Origin: SIAJ01 sp036266155
GTDB lineage: Bacteria > Planctomycetota > Planctomycetia > Gemmatales > Gemmataceae
Direction: 5' to 3'
NCBI GenBank assembly: GCA_036266155.1
Contig: DATANR010000258.1
Location: 1 to 47,032, forward strand
DNA: 47,032 nt
Part shown: positions 17,727 to 26,797 of the stretch, piece after piece
Layout: the number at the start of each line of letters is the position of its first letter
How positions within the stretch are numbered: the stretch's first letter is position 1
Position numbers and translations under genes: made by a program
Notes under the pieces: model-generated
The model's input: only the letters and a program-made list of their open reading frames with translations
Database searches by the model: none
Told to the model about the DNA's origin: nothing

Positions 17727-18683
17727 TCACCCCGCCGCCGTCACTTTCGACCCGCCCGATCGCATGGCCATGCGCTTGTGCAAGAACTTCGACAAGATGG
17801 CGTCCAGGTAGTCGCTGGTTCGCACCAGCGAGTAGTCGACGCCCATCCGGCTGCAGCCGCGGCGCACTTCGATCAGGTATTCTTCCAGGGCTTCCATGTA
17901 GCCTTCGCGCAGCGACTTCGGGTCGCAGAGGAGGTCGGGCAATTCCTCCATGCCCTCGAACCGCGTCGTTCCCGCGAAGGGGAAGTTCAACTCGTCGTCG
18001 TCCATGATGTGGAAGACCATCACGTCGTGACGCCGAGCCCGCAGCATCTCGAGGCCCTTGAGCAGCGGATCGCGGTCGGTCAACAGGTCGGAAAACACAA
18101 TGATCATGCCGCGCCCGTGCGCTGCTTCGGTGACGCGCTTCATGATCTTGTAGGGATCGGTCTTGGCCTTAGGCTTCGACGCGTGCAGCGTCTGGACGAT
18201 CGCATCGAGGTGGACCTGCGAACCCTTCGCCGGCAACATGGCCCGCACGTCTTCGTCGAACGCGATCATGCCGACGGAGTCTTGTTGCTTGACGGCCAGG
18301 TAGGCCAGGCAGGCCGCCGCGGTGCAGGCGTACTCGTACTTGTTGAGAGTGCCGGCGCGGCGATGCTTCTCGACGCCGTAGTGCATCGACTCGGAGACGT
18401 CGCAGACCACCGTCGCCCGCAGATTGGTCTCGGCCTCGAATTGCTTGATGTAGAAGCGATCGGTTTTCGACCAGACCTTCCAGTCGAGGTGGCGAATGTC
18501 GTCGCCGCGCACGTAGTCGCGGTGTTGGGCGAACTCGACGGAGTGGCCGAAGAACGGGCTCCGGTGCATGCCGGCGATGAAGCCCTCGACGACCTTCTGC
18601 GCCCGCAAGTCGAGCCGGCCAATGCGAGCGATGACCTTGGGGTCGAAGAAGCGGCGAGCGTCGTCTTTGTCGGTGTCGGCCAT
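17727..18683 (-). CDS. DUF58 domain protein
   Basis: 318 aa from ATG 18683 (MADTDKDDARRFFDP); the frame upstream of it is repeat sequence. Hallmarks of DUF58 are present: the N-terminal RIGRLDLRAQKVVEGF, then HRDYVRGDDIRHLDWKVWSK, then FEAETNLRATVVCDVSESM, which carries a vWA-type DxSxS metal motif. It has no signal peptide or membrane span, so it acts in the cytoplasm or at the membrane face. It is encoded between MoxR and the BatA-like protein in the standard order. Family knowledge places DUF58 with MoxR ATPases in assembling or activating envelope or redox complexes; the substrate here is unknown. Confidence 0.92.
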   Translation of the reverse strand: MADTDKDDARRFFDPKVIARIGRLDLRAQKVVEGFIAGMHRSPFFGHSVEFAQHRDYVRGDDIRHLDWKVWSKTDRFYIKQFEAETNLRATVVCDVSESMHYGVEKHRRAGTLNKYEYACTAAACLAYLAVKQQDSVGMIAFDEDVRAMLPAKGSQVHLDAIVQTLHASKPKAKTDPYKIMKRVTEAAHGRGMIIVFSDLLTDRDPLLKGLEMLRARRHDVMVFHIMDDDELNFPFAGTTRFEGMEELPDLLCDPKSLREGYMEALEEYLIEVRRGCSRMGVDYSLVRTSDYLDAILSKFLHKRMAMRSGGSKVTAAG

Positions 18684-18704
18684 GGTGTTCCGCGCAAGGA
18701 ATGC

Positions 18705-18753
18705 GATGGGACTTATGGGACCCATGAGACACATAGGCCCCATAAGTCCCATC
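18705..18753. repeat. ATGGGACTTATGGG palindromic spacer
   Basis: GATGGGACTTATGGG (18705-18719) is the perfect inverse of CCCATAAGTCCCATC (18739-18753). The element fills the gap between the MoxR stop and the DUF58 start. A degenerate version lies upstream of MoxR at about 19862-19901. Confidence 0.8.
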
Positions 18754-18766
18754 ACTCAACAGATCT

Positions 18767-19831
18767 TCAAGAAGTAAAGATCTTCTTGAACCGCTCGTCG
18801 CGCTCGAGGTCGCCGACGCGTGTCGGCGTTTCTTCCACGAGCCGCTTGATGACGGCGTCGGTGCTGACGCCTTCCGAGACGGCCGTGAAGTTGGCCAGAA
18901 TACGGTGCCGCAGGACCGGCAACGTCAGGGCCTGGATGTCTTCGTGCGACACATTCTCGCGACCATACAGCAGGGCGCGGGCCTTGCCGCCGAGGATCAG
19001 GTTCTGCACGGCACGCGGGCCGGCGCCCCAGCTCAACCATTCCTTGACGAACTTCGGCACGCCCGGCTCGCTGATGCGCGTCTGCCGGACCAAGGCCAGC
19101 GTGTACTTGATCACTTCGTCGGCCACCGGCACCTTGCGGACCAGAGTCTGCAACTCCTGAATTTGTTCGCCGCTCAACACCGGCGTGGCATCGTCCTGGA
19201 TCAAGGCCGTCGTTCGCCGGGCGATTTCCATTTCTTCGTTGAAGCTCGGGTACTTCACGAAGACCTTGAACATGAACCGATCCTGCTGCGCTTCGGGCAG
19301 TGGGTAGGTTCCTTCCTGCTCGATCGGGTTCTGGGTCGCGAGCACGAAGAACGGGTTCGTCAGCTTGTGGCGCACGCGGCCAACGGTGACCTGCTTCTCC
19401 TGCATGGCTTCGAGGAGCGCGGCCTGCGTCTTGGGCGGCGTTCGGTTGATTTCGTCGGCAAGGACGATGTTCGCGAACAGCGGGCCCTGGAGGAACTTGA
19501 ACTCGCGGGCGCCGGTGCTGCGGTTCTCCTCGATCACTTCCGTGCCGGTGATGTCGGCCGGCATCAGGTCAGGAGTGAACTGGATGCGGCTGAAGTCGAG
19601 CGACAAGCACTTGGCGAGCGTCGAGATCATGAGGGTCTTGGCCAGACCCGGCACACCTTCCAAAATGCAGTGGCCCTTCGAGAATAGGGCAATCAGCAAC
19701 TCTTCAATGACGTGATCCTGGCCGACGATCACGCGACCAAGCTGCTTCTTGATCTCCTTGAACGCGTTCTGCACGCGCTTGATGGCTTCAAGGTCGTTCG
19801 CGCCAAGACTTGGGGCCTGCTGTTCACTCAT
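18767..19831 (-). CDS. MoxR family AAA+ ATPase
   Basis: 354 aa. Walker A is GVPGLAKT (59-66), Walker B is IVLADEINR (122-130), sensor 1 lies in VLATQNPIEQEGTYPLPEAQ with N168, and the arginine finger is near R185 (QQDRF). Length and motif order are those of a full MoxR ATPase. It is cytoplasmic and probably works as a chaperone-like ring on the DUF58 and vWA proteins encoded next. The ATG at 19831 has GAGAAG upstream. It is the first cytoplasmic gene of the cluster, 87 bases after the exported alpha-barrel protein gene, with a repeat-filled spacer. Confidence 0.95.
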   Translation of the reverse strand: MSEQQAPSLGANDLEAIKRVQNAFKEIKKQLGRVIVGQDHVIEELLIALFSKGHCILEGVPGLAKTLMISTLAKCLSLDFSRIQFTPDLMPADITGTEVIEENRSTGAREFKFLQGPLFANIVLADEINRTPPKTQAALLEAMQEKQVTVGRVRHKLTNPFFVLATQNPIEQEGTYPLPEAQQDRFMFKVFVKYPSFNEEMEIARRTTALIQDDATPVLSGEQIQELQTLVRKVPVADEVIKYTLALVRQTRISEPGVPKFVKEWLSWGAGPRAVQNLILGGKARALLYGRENVSHEDIQALTLPVLRHRILANFTAVSEGVSTDAVIKRLVEETPTRVGDLERDERFKKIFTS

Positions 19832-19861
19832 TCGTGCTTCTCAGTAGGTGGTTTGCGAATC

Positions 19862-19901
19862 CCATAAGTCGTATAGGCCCCATACGTCCTATGGGACCTA
19901 T
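19862..19901. repeat. Degenerate CCCATAAGTC / CCTATGGGAC repeat
   Basis: CCCATAAGTCGTATAGGCCCC is followed by CCTATGGGACCTATG. The words are the same as at 18705-18753, but the pairing is imperfect. Located between MoxR and the gene upstream of it. Confidence 0.55.
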
Positions 19902-19918
19902 GAAATCTAAGGCGAGAA

Positions 19919-21016
19919 TTAACGTTGATAAATCGGCAACGTCGCGTTTTCCAGTTGCAGGATGGTCAGGTTGATCGACGTCGCGAACACGGGGCCGACG
20001 TAGCCGCCACTCCACGAACCGTCCGCCGATTGCGTGCTCTTGATGTATTCGAACATCGTCTTGCGGAACTCGCCCCACTTCATCCCGTTCTTCTCGCCGG
20101 GGAAGAGCTTTTCCCAGCCGTCGTCGCCGAGGACGTACATGGCCTGCGAGAAGTAATAGTTCTGGTACTCGTCGTGCGCCATCCGGCCCTTGCCGAACGG
20201 AATGTTCTTCTGGCAATAGCGCAGCCACTTTTTGCACAGGTCCGATTTGTAATCGCCCTGGCTGAATGAGCAAGCCACTGCGGCCGCGGTCAGCGGGGGA
20301 CGCTCGCCGCCGGCCGCCGCGAAGCCTCCGTGTGCAAGTGAATAGATCACGCCGCCGTTTGGCGTCGTCGAGTTCTTCATGTATTCGATTGACTTATCGA
20401 TGATCGACTTCGGCACCACGATGCCGGCATTGCGCGCGGCCCGCAGCGGTTGGAGTTGAGTGATGGTCACCGAGCCTTCATCGAAGTTGCCGCCCTCGGA
20501 GGCGGACACGTAGCCCCAGCCACCCTTGTCGGTCTGGGCCTTACCCGTGAACTCGACGGCCTTGGTGAGCAGCTTCTCCAGGTCCTTGCGGCGCTTCTCG
20601 TCTTCCTCTTCGCCATACACGCTGGCAAGGAACAAAAGACCGAAGCCGTGGCCGTACATGTAGCGGCTGGCTTCCGTGGGATTATTCGGATTGCCGAGCA
20701 AGCCGTTCGGCTGGCTCCGCTTCATGAACCATTCGACGGCTCGCTTGATGTTCTGGGAGTATTTGCCCTCCCGCATCGTGCTGCCTTCCATGAGCATGGC
20801 CATGCCAGCGAGGCCAGTCATGGTCGTCGGGTATTGCCCGCCGTGGGCCTCCCAGCTGCCCTCGGTCTTGTTCTGGTTCTTGGCGAGCCATTCCAGGCCC
20901 TTGTCGATGGTCGCTCTAACGTCGACTTTTGCTTCGTCGGCCTTAATAGAAGGCACGGCACCGAACAACAGGCCTACGGATGCGCCCAACATGGCGCGAC
21001 GGGTGATCCGGCTCAT
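19919..21016 (-). CDS. Exported prenyltransferase/squalene-cyclase-fold protein
   Basis: 365 aa from ATG 21016: MSRITRRAMLGASVGLLFGAVPSIKA is an export signal with a twin-arginine look (TRRAML). The body has several alpha-alpha barrel repeats: GLEWLAKNQNKTEGSW, AVEWFMKRSQPNGLLG, TDKGGWGYVSA and YIKSTQSADGSWSGGYVGP, typical of the terpenoid cyclase / protein prenyltransferase toroid. No DxDD or prenyltransferase zinc ligands are evident, so it is likely a non-enzymatic or unknown-substrate member. This family often lies beside MoxR clusters in planctomycetes (from general knowledge). It could act as the first gene of the transcription unit. Confidence 0.8.
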   Translation of the reverse strand: MSRITRRAMLGASVGLLFGAVPSIKADEAKVDVRATIDKGLEWLAKNQNKTEGSWEAHGGQYPTTMTGLAGMAMLMEGSTMREGKYSQNIKRAVEWFMKRSQPNGLLGNPNNPTEASRYMYGHGFGLLFLASVYGEEEDEKRRKDLEKLLTKAVEFTGKAQTDKGGWGYVSASEGGNFDEGSVTITQLQPLRAARNAGIVVPKSIIDKSIEYMKNSTTPNGGVIYSLAHGGFAAAGGERPPLTAAAVACSFSQGDYKSDLCKKWLRYCQKNIPFGKGRMAHDEYQNYYFSQAMYVLGDDGWEKLFPGEKNGMKWGEFRKTMFEYIKSTQSADGSWSGGYVGPVFATSINLTILQLENATLPIYQR

Positions 21017-21229
21017 GGCAACGGTTCTCCCACGATTGGCAAACAATGGACCATCAAGAAGGACGACCGACGGCGGGTTTACTCACCGCGCAAACTGGGC
21101 AAGCGGCATCGAGTCGGGAGAGGTACTTGGGAAGTGTAGAGGTTGCAATAAGTTAGGTCAACCACGCTCGCGGCGGATTGACGGGGCTCGTCAGCTGTGT
21201 CGTTGCCAGAGGCGGCAACGACGACTGAC

Positions 21230-22531
21230 CTAATAGTTTACGCCAATCGCCATCTGGCCGCCGAACAGGCTCAGCGTGCCGAGCGTGCCGGTCGCGTTCC
21301 CGGCGTTGCCGTAACTCTGGGCCACGACGCCTGCACGGGCGTAATAGCGCGAGCATCCCTGTACGATGGCGTACTCCAGGCCCAGTTCCAACTCGGCGAC
21401 CGTCAGCACGTGATCTGAGCAATTGTCGAAGCGCGTGCGCGTCTGCTGCGAGCCGACGAAGGCCACTAGCGCGGGGTCGCTGATGTCCTGGAAGAACCCG
21501 GCATGTTGCTCGACGTTGCCCGCGAGGACCGATCCGCGAACGCTGCCATAAGCACTTAGACCGCCGCCGATTGCGTGTTCGGCGTACAAGCCGACGGTTG
21601 GCCCAACGCCGCTGAATTTCTGCTGGAAATCCAGTTTCTGCGTTTCGGTTGTGATGCCGTCGCCGAAGTTGCGGAGCGTCGCGAAATACCCCTGTCGCAG
21701 CGACGTCCAGCGCCCGCCCGCGGACAGGCGGAGCAGGTATTCGTCGCCCGCCCACTGATAAGTTACTTCGAGGTCCGTCGTCCGAATGTCGAGGCTGCTC
21801 CCGAAGACCATCCGGTCGCTGCCGATGCCGGCCCCCGCGAGGACAGCCGTCGGGGCCCCAAAGCCGGCCGCGCCGGGGATGAACGGAATCACGCCGGGCA
21901 CTCCGACGAGCCGCGGTGCAATCGGATCCACCTGATTGACCAGCGACGCCGCGTTCGAATCATGGCTGAAACTGAACGCATCGGCGCGAATTCCCCAGCC
22001 GGACGAACTGGTCCAGCCGCCCCAGATCTGAAAAGCCTGTTTGGCGTTCCAGTCGAATGATTGGTTTTCCACAGTCGCGAACGCGGTCGGGAAAGCGCCG
22101 AAGCCCGGTGGAACCGGCGGCGTCGTCACCGCAAAGGCTGCATTGTTCGAGATATACGGCTTCAAGTAGAGCAGCCCGGCCCCGGCGTAGACGCCGCTGG
22201 AAGATGACTGTGTTACCGGCGGCATTGGCGGGGGGATAAACGTTGCGGCTGGCGGAGCCGGCGGCGTGGGTGCGGCCGACAGCGTCGGGGGAGCAGGCAC
22301 CGGATCGGCGGCGGCCGTCGGGATGATGGGGATGTCGGGAATCGCGACCGGCTTCACTTCACCGGGCGCAGGCAAATCGGATGGCTTGGCGACGGCCGGG
22401 ATCACGACGACGGGGAGCGTCGATACATCGGGCGGAGCGGGGAGCACGATCTCGTCGCCGGCCCGCACCGCCGTTCCAAAGAGGGCTGCCGTCAAAGCCG
22501 CAAAGGCCCAACGTCGTTGGAAATGGCTCAT
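21230..22531 (-). CDS. BBP7-type outer-membrane beta-barrel protein
   Basis: 433 aa from ATG 22531. Signal peptide MSHFQRRWAFAALTAALFGTAVRA, then a Pro/Ala-rich linker (about residues 30-120), then a barrel of alternating strands beginning GVYAGAGLLYLKPY and ending FGGQMAIGVNY with a terminal Tyr, as in outer-membrane barrels. Repeated features such as IWGGWTSSSGWGIRADAF, LEVTYQWAGDEYLLRLSAGGR and GPTVGLYAEHAIGGGLSAYG match the BBP7 family of planctomycetes. It is inferred to be a surface or porin-like protein. It lies upstream of the MoxR cluster with a 214-base gap and need not be co-transcribed. Confidence 0.85.
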   Translation of the reverse strand: MSHFQRRWAFAALTAALFGTAVRAGDEIVLPAPPDVSTLPVVVIPAVAKPSDLPAPGEVKPVAIPDIPIIPTAAADPVPAPPTLSAAPTPPAPPAATFIPPPMPPVTQSSSSGVYAGAGLLYLKPYISNNAAFAVTTPPVPPGFGAFPTAFATVENQSFDWNAKQAFQIWGGWTSSSGWGIRADAFSFSHDSNAASLVNQVDPIAPRLVGVPGVIPFIPGAAGFGAPTAVLAGAGIGSDRMVFGSSLDIRTTDLEVTYQWAGDEYLLRLSAGGRWTSLRQGYFATLRNFGDGITTETQKLDFQQKFSGVGPTVGLYAEHAIGGGLSAYGSVRGSVLAGNVEQHAGFFQDISDPALVAFVGSQQTRTRFDNCSDHVLTVAELELGLEYAIVQGCSRYYARAGVVAQSYGNAGNATGTLGTLSLFGGQMAIGVNY

Positions 22532-22680
22532 CGTCCCCTCCCTGGGCCGCGTATCCGCATCGCTCCGGATTGCTGCCAAATCACCTACACGACTTCCATT
22601 CGGCAAATCCGGTTTGCGCCGTTATCCAAACAGCCCAAGAACCGCCCAATCTGCCGGCATAGGCCGCACAACCCGCACGA

Positions 22681-23537
22681 TCATTCCTTCTTGAGCATCC
22701 CTTCGACGGACAGGAACTCCTCGAAGCGTTGGAGCCAAGAATCCGCGGGCTTGACCGGCTGCCGTTCTCGGAAGCCGAAGCCGTGCGGTGTCTTGGCGTA
22801 CACATGCAATTCGGAAGAGACGCCGACCTTCTTCAAGGCGAGATAGTGGTTGACGAGCCACGTGCCGGCCCCGTCATTGTCGCCGACGAGGATGAAAGTC
22901 GGCGGCATTTCCTTGGTGACTTCGACGCCGCGAATTCCGAGCGGACCGGAATAAACCAGTGCCTGGAAATCCGGCTTCGCGCTGAGTCGGTCGATCGGAT
23001 CGGCAGCATCCTCGGCGCCCTTGCCCGAGGCGTTGCACACCATGGCCGCCAACTCGCCGCCAGCCGAAAAGCCCATGATGCCGACGTGGCTCGGGTTGAT
23101 GTTCCACTCTTTGGCCCGGCTACGCACAAGTCGCATGGCACGTTGGCCGTCTTGCAACGGATGCACGTCGAGCTTGTACGGCGAGTCCTTTTCCCGTGCG
23201 AGCCGGTACTTGAGCACGAACGCCGCAACGCCGTGATCGGCCAGCCACTTCGCCTCGTTGATCCCCTCGTGCATCATCCACAAGACGCTGTGGCCGCCGC
23301 CGGGGCCAGAACAACGGCCGTCCCAGTCGCCTTCTCCTTGGTTGGCAGGAAGATGGTGATCGTCGGATTGTGAACGTTGGTCACCTTGTATTCGCCGCTC
23401 TTCTGCACGTCGCGGACTTCCTTTTCGTCCTTGCGACTTTCAAAGCCTGGCGCCCCTTTGTCCCAGAGCGGGATCTCGATTGGGTCAGCCGCGAGGAGCG
23501 GTGCGGGCAATGCCAACACAAGGAAGAGAAAACGCAT
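22681..23537 (-). pseudogene. Exported alpha/beta hydrolase (esterase) split by a frameshift
   Basis: The start at 23537 (MRFLFLVLALPAPLLAADPIEIPLW, with GGAGATGAT upstream) begins an exported alpha/beta-hydrolase-3 type protein. Frame 1 ends near 23274 after AVVLAPAAATASCG. The rest continues in another frame from ATG 23283 (MWMMHEGINEAKWLADHGVA). Adding one G near 23300 turns AAATASC into GGGHSVL and joins both halves, restoring the expected oxyanion-hole glycines. The second half holds the nucleophile motif GFSAGG, an acid in GDND and a His in HGFG. It is either a recent mutation or a one-base sequence error in a run of GGC repeats. Confidence 0.85.
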
Positions 23538-23807
23538 GGGATCATCTCCGAAGCGATCGTTAACCAATTGTGTACGAAACCGATCAACGTGCGAACGAAA
23601 AGCGCAAACTCCACGGACAAGATGCCTTGGGTCTCCAAGGATTGCGGCCACCCAGCGGCCCGCCCATATGGGCCCGACTCATTTGCGAATTATTTGGCAA
23701 ATTCCAGGCGACGGTGACACTTTTTCGCCGCGAATCTCGATTGGACTGAGTGGAGCACGTGCCGTTGCTACCCTTGTATCGGCTTGCGGATTCCACCGGA
23801 GGCGCCT

Positions 23808-24035
23808 ATGCGCCGCCTGTTAGAAGCATTTCCGGCCGTCGATGCGGAGGGGCGGGCCTATGAGGTGGCCGTGTACGCGGAAACGCGCAACGTGCCCGGC
23901 GGCACGGAGTTGGTGGGCACCGCCATCGCGCGCGTGATCGGGACGCAACTGGAACTACCCGCGGTGCGAGTGAACGGCGACGTGTTTCAATTGGTTCCCG
24001 GCGGTCTACAGTTGGTCCGTGCCGGCATGTTTTGA
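23808..24035 (+). CDS. Small protein of unknown function
   Basis: 75 aa from ATG 23808, chosen because GGAGG lies 7 bases upstream. The sequence is beta-rich (YEVAVYAETRNVPGG, GTAIARVIGTQLELPAVRVNG, VFQLVPGGLQLVRAGMF) with no membrane span or cysteine. It lies 48 bases ahead of the astacin-like protease gene on the same strand, so it could be a cofactor, inhibitor or substrate of that protease; this is only a guess from position. Confidence 0.6.
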   Translation: MRRLLEAFPAVDAEGRAYEVAVYAETRNVPGGTELVGTAIARVIGTQLELPAVRVNGDVFQLVPGGLQLVRAGMF

Positions 24036-24083
24036 GGTGTGACGCAGCTGGATGGCCTTTCAATCCGCACGGGGAATCGCACC

Positions 24084-24890
24084 ATGGCACAGGTCCTCGT
24101 CTGTATTCCGAAGCGATTGCCCAAGAGCAAAGCCGTCGCCGCCGCCGACATCGCTCGCCAGGTCAATCCGCTGAACCATCCTCGGATCGAACATCTGATG
24201 GGTCTGATGCCAGGCTTCAAACCGACCAAGGAGCGCATCGCCGCGGTCACGAAGAAATATTGGCAATCCGGCGGCGTCAAACTCACGGTCGGCTTCCTCG
24301 ACAACCCGCCGGCAGCGCTGCGCACGCGCATCTTGTTGCATATGAACGCCTGGGCCAAGACCGGCAACGTCAAGTTCGTCGCTGCCAAGACCGATCCGCA
24401 AGTACGCATCGCCCGCACGGAAGACGACGGCTACTGGTCGTATGTGGGGACCGACATCCTCAGCATTGCCGCCAATGAGCCGACGATGAATCTTGACTCG
24501 TTCACCATGAACACGCCGGAATCGGAGTTCCATCGCGTCGTCCGCCATGAGACGGGACACACGATGGGTTTCCCACACGAACACATGCGCAAGGAACTGG
24601 TGGCGAAAATCGATGTCAAGAAGGCGATCAAGTACTTTGGCGAAACTCAAGGTTGGAAGCCCGACGAGGTGCGACAACAGGTGTTGACACCGCTCGAAGA
24701 ATCATCGCTCCTGGGCACCGCGCATTCGGACCCCAAGTCGATCATGTGCTACCAGATCCCGGGAATCATTACCAAGGACGGCAAGCCAATCGTCGGCGGC
24801 CTGGACATCGACGATCAGGACTATGCGTTTGTGGCCAAGATTTACCCCAAGCCGAAAGCGACTCCCGCAGGCGTTCCAAAGCTGCATTGA
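24084..24890 (+). CDS. Astacin-type zinc metalloprotease (M12-like)
   Basis: 268 aa from ATG 24084. The zinc site is HETGHTMGFPHE: H155, E156, H159, H165 and E166, matching the astacin HExxHxxGxxHE signature. The Met-turn is SIMCYQ (M221, with Y223 as possible fifth ligand). There is no signal peptide and no propeptide that I can identify, which is unusual for astacins and suggests a cytoplasmic or unconventionally exported enzyme. The next gene encodes a second, unrelated HExxH protease, and a metallo-beta-lactamase-fold protein follows. Codon use is GC-rich like the surrounding core genes. Confidence 0.85.
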   Translation: MAQVLVCIPKRLPKSKAVAAADIARQVNPLNHPRIEHLMGLMPGFKPTKERIAAVTKKYWQSGGVKLTVGFLDNPPAALRTRILLHMNAWAKTGNVKFVAAKTDPQVRIARTEDDGYWSYVGTDILSIAANEPTMNLDSFTMNTPESEFHRVVRHETGHTMGFPHEHMRKELVAKIDVKKAIKYFGETQGWKPDEVRQQVLTPLEESSLLGTAHSDPKSIMCYQIPGIITKDGKPIVGGLDIDDQDYAFVAKIYPKPKATPAGVPKLH

Positions 24891-25042
24891 TATTGCTGTG
24901 CGTCCCCGGCTTGGGCCGGAGGGTGGGCGTGGCTCTCTCGGCGCGATGCGAGTCCGTGCGAGTGCGTGCCCCCACCTTTCGGTCCATGCCGGGACTTCGA
25001 CCGATTGCGTAGCTGATACCCGAAGATTGCCGGAGGCCAGCC

Positions 25043-26797
25043 GTGACCCAACGGGTACCCGTCCGTACGCGCAAGCTCCGCATTATCGCCCAGGACCCGG
25101 CCGTACGCGTCGCCGGTCAAATCCTGACGACGACCGTCGAAGTGCCGGCGGAAGACCTGCAGCCCGGACCGTGGGGCTGTCGGGTTCAAGTCATCGACTA
25201 CGACTCGTCGACCGGCGTGCTGCTGAAGCCCCTGGAAGATGCTCCCACGGAGGACGGCGGCTTCAGCGATCCGTTCGAATCCGCGTCGGATCATACGCTC
25301 TTGACCAACCCGCAATTCCACGCCCAGAACGTCTATGCCATCGTCATGCTGACGCTGGCTCGATTCGAACACGCGCTCGGGCGACGGATCGCTTGGGGGT
25401 TTGGCGGGCATCAAATTAAGGTGGCCCCGCACGCGTTCGCCGATGCCAACGCCTTCTATTCCCGGCGCGACGAGGGCCTGTTCTTCGGCTATTTTCCCGG
25501 CTCGCAGGGAACTGTCTTTGCCTGTCTGTCGCACGACGTGGTCGTCCACGAAACGACCCATGCGCTGCTGGATGGACTTCGCGAGCGGTACACCGATCCG
25601 TCGTCGCCGGATCAGGCGGGGTTTCACGAAGGCTTCGCGGATGTCGTGGCCCTGTTGTCGGTATTTGCCATTCCGGAGGTGGTCGGCTTGCTCGTCGATC
25701 GGGCGGCCGGCGTCATTGACGGTCGCGCGAGCAGCCGACGGGTCAAGGCAAAAACGGTGACGCCCGAAGCCCTCAGACAGTCGACGTTGTTGGCGCTCGC
25801 AAAAGAAATGGGCCAGGAGATGGCCGAGGTCCGCGGGGCGGCCTTGCGGCAGTCGGCGACCTTGACGCCCTCCACGAAGTACAAGGATGAAGAGGAGTTT
25901 CAGGAAGCTCACCGGCGTGGCGAGCTTCTTGTGGCCCCCATGATGAATGCCTTTATCGAGGTCTGGTCGGGCCGGCTCGAAGCCTTGATCCAAAAAGCAA
26001 CGGGCGATCTGGACCGCGACCGGGTCGTCGAAGAAGGCGCCGCGGCGGCCGACTATCTGCTAACGATGGCGATCCGGGCTCTCGACTATTCCATGCCCGT
26101 CCACATGGATTACCGCGATTACTTGAGCGCTATACTGACCGCCGATCGCGAGATTCGGCCGGACGACTCGAAGTATCGTTTCCGCGATCATCTGCGTGCC
26201 AGCTTCAAGGCCTACGGCTTTGAGGCAAGTGCGGTCGAAGGAGCCGACGAGCCCGGCATCTGGTTGCCGCCGAAAGAGGATTTGGCCGTCTGGCCCAAAG
26301 GCAAGTTCACCAACGCCGGGATCCACTTCGAGGGACTCACCCGCGATCCCGAAGAGGTGTTTCGGTTCATTTGGCAGAACCGCCGGGCGCTCGGCGTGGT
26401 CGAAGGGGCGTACACGCGAGTTCTTTCCGTTCGCCCGTGCGTCCGTGTGGGGTCCGACGGGTTCCTGCTGCGTGAAACCGTCGCCGAGTACATCCAGATC
26501 ATCGAACTCGAAGCTCGCGAACTACCGCGGATGAAAATCGAGATTCCCGAAGGGATGCCCAAGGACACGATGGTGACGCTTTACGGCGGCGCGGCACTCG
26601 TTTTCGACGAGTTCGGCCGCGTGAAGTTCAGCATCAACAACCGGCTGAGCCATCATGTCCGACAAACCAATCGGCTCAAGTATTTGTGGCAGTATGGCTT
26701 CTTCGACCGCGGAGCGACGCAGCTTCGACGGTTCTCGCAACTGCATCGCATGCGTGCCGGGGCGATGGACGGCGCCGTACGGGAGGAGTGGCACTAA
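25043..26797 (+). CDS. Thermolysin-like (gluzincin) HExxH metalloprotease, GTG start
   Basis: 584 aa; GTG at 25043 with GGAGG about 7 bases upstream. The zinc motif H169-E170-T-T-H173 lies in DVVVHETTHALLDGL. The third ligand is E196 in FHEGFADVVALL, 23 residues later, with D200 four further, as in the thermolysin and fungalysin families. There is no signal peptide. About 170 residues precede the catalytic site and about 380 follow, ending in Arg-rich helices. The stop overlaps the start of the MBL-fold gene by one base (TAATG), so the two are likely made in step. Substrate unknown. Confidence 0.8.
   Translation: MTQRVPVRTRKLRIIAQDPAVRVAGQILTTTVEVPAEDLQPGPWGCRVQVIDYDSSTGVLLKPLEDAPTEDGGFSDPFESASDHTLLTNPQFHAQNVYAIVMLTLARFEHALGRRIAWGFGGHQIKVAPHAFADANAFYSRRDEGLFFGYFPGSQGTVFACLSHDVVVHETTHALLDGLRERYTDPSSPDQAGFHEGFADVVALLSVFAIPEVVGLLVDRAAGVIDGRASSRRVKAKTVTPEALRQSTLLALAKEMGQEMAEVRGAALRQSATLTPSTKYKDEEEFQEAHRRGELLVAPMMNAFIEVWSGRLEALIQKATGDLDRDRVVEEGAAAADYLLTMAIRALDYSMPVHMDYRDYLSAILTADREIRPDDSKYRFRDHLRASFKAYGFEASAVEGADEPGIWLPPKEDLAVWPKGKFTNAGIHFEGLTRDPEEVFRFIWQNRRALGVVEGAYTRVLSVRPCVRVGSDGFLLRETVAEYIQIIELEARELPRMKIEIPEGMPKDTMVTLYGGAALVFDEFGRVKFSINNRLSHHVRQTNRLKYLWQYGFFDRGATQLRRFSQLHRMRAGAMDGAVREEWH

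Noticed and set aside
18684..18755. Longer N-terminus for the DUF58 protein
   Set aside because: The extra residues come from the ATGGGAC repeat (MMGLMGPM-like) and are not part of the family.
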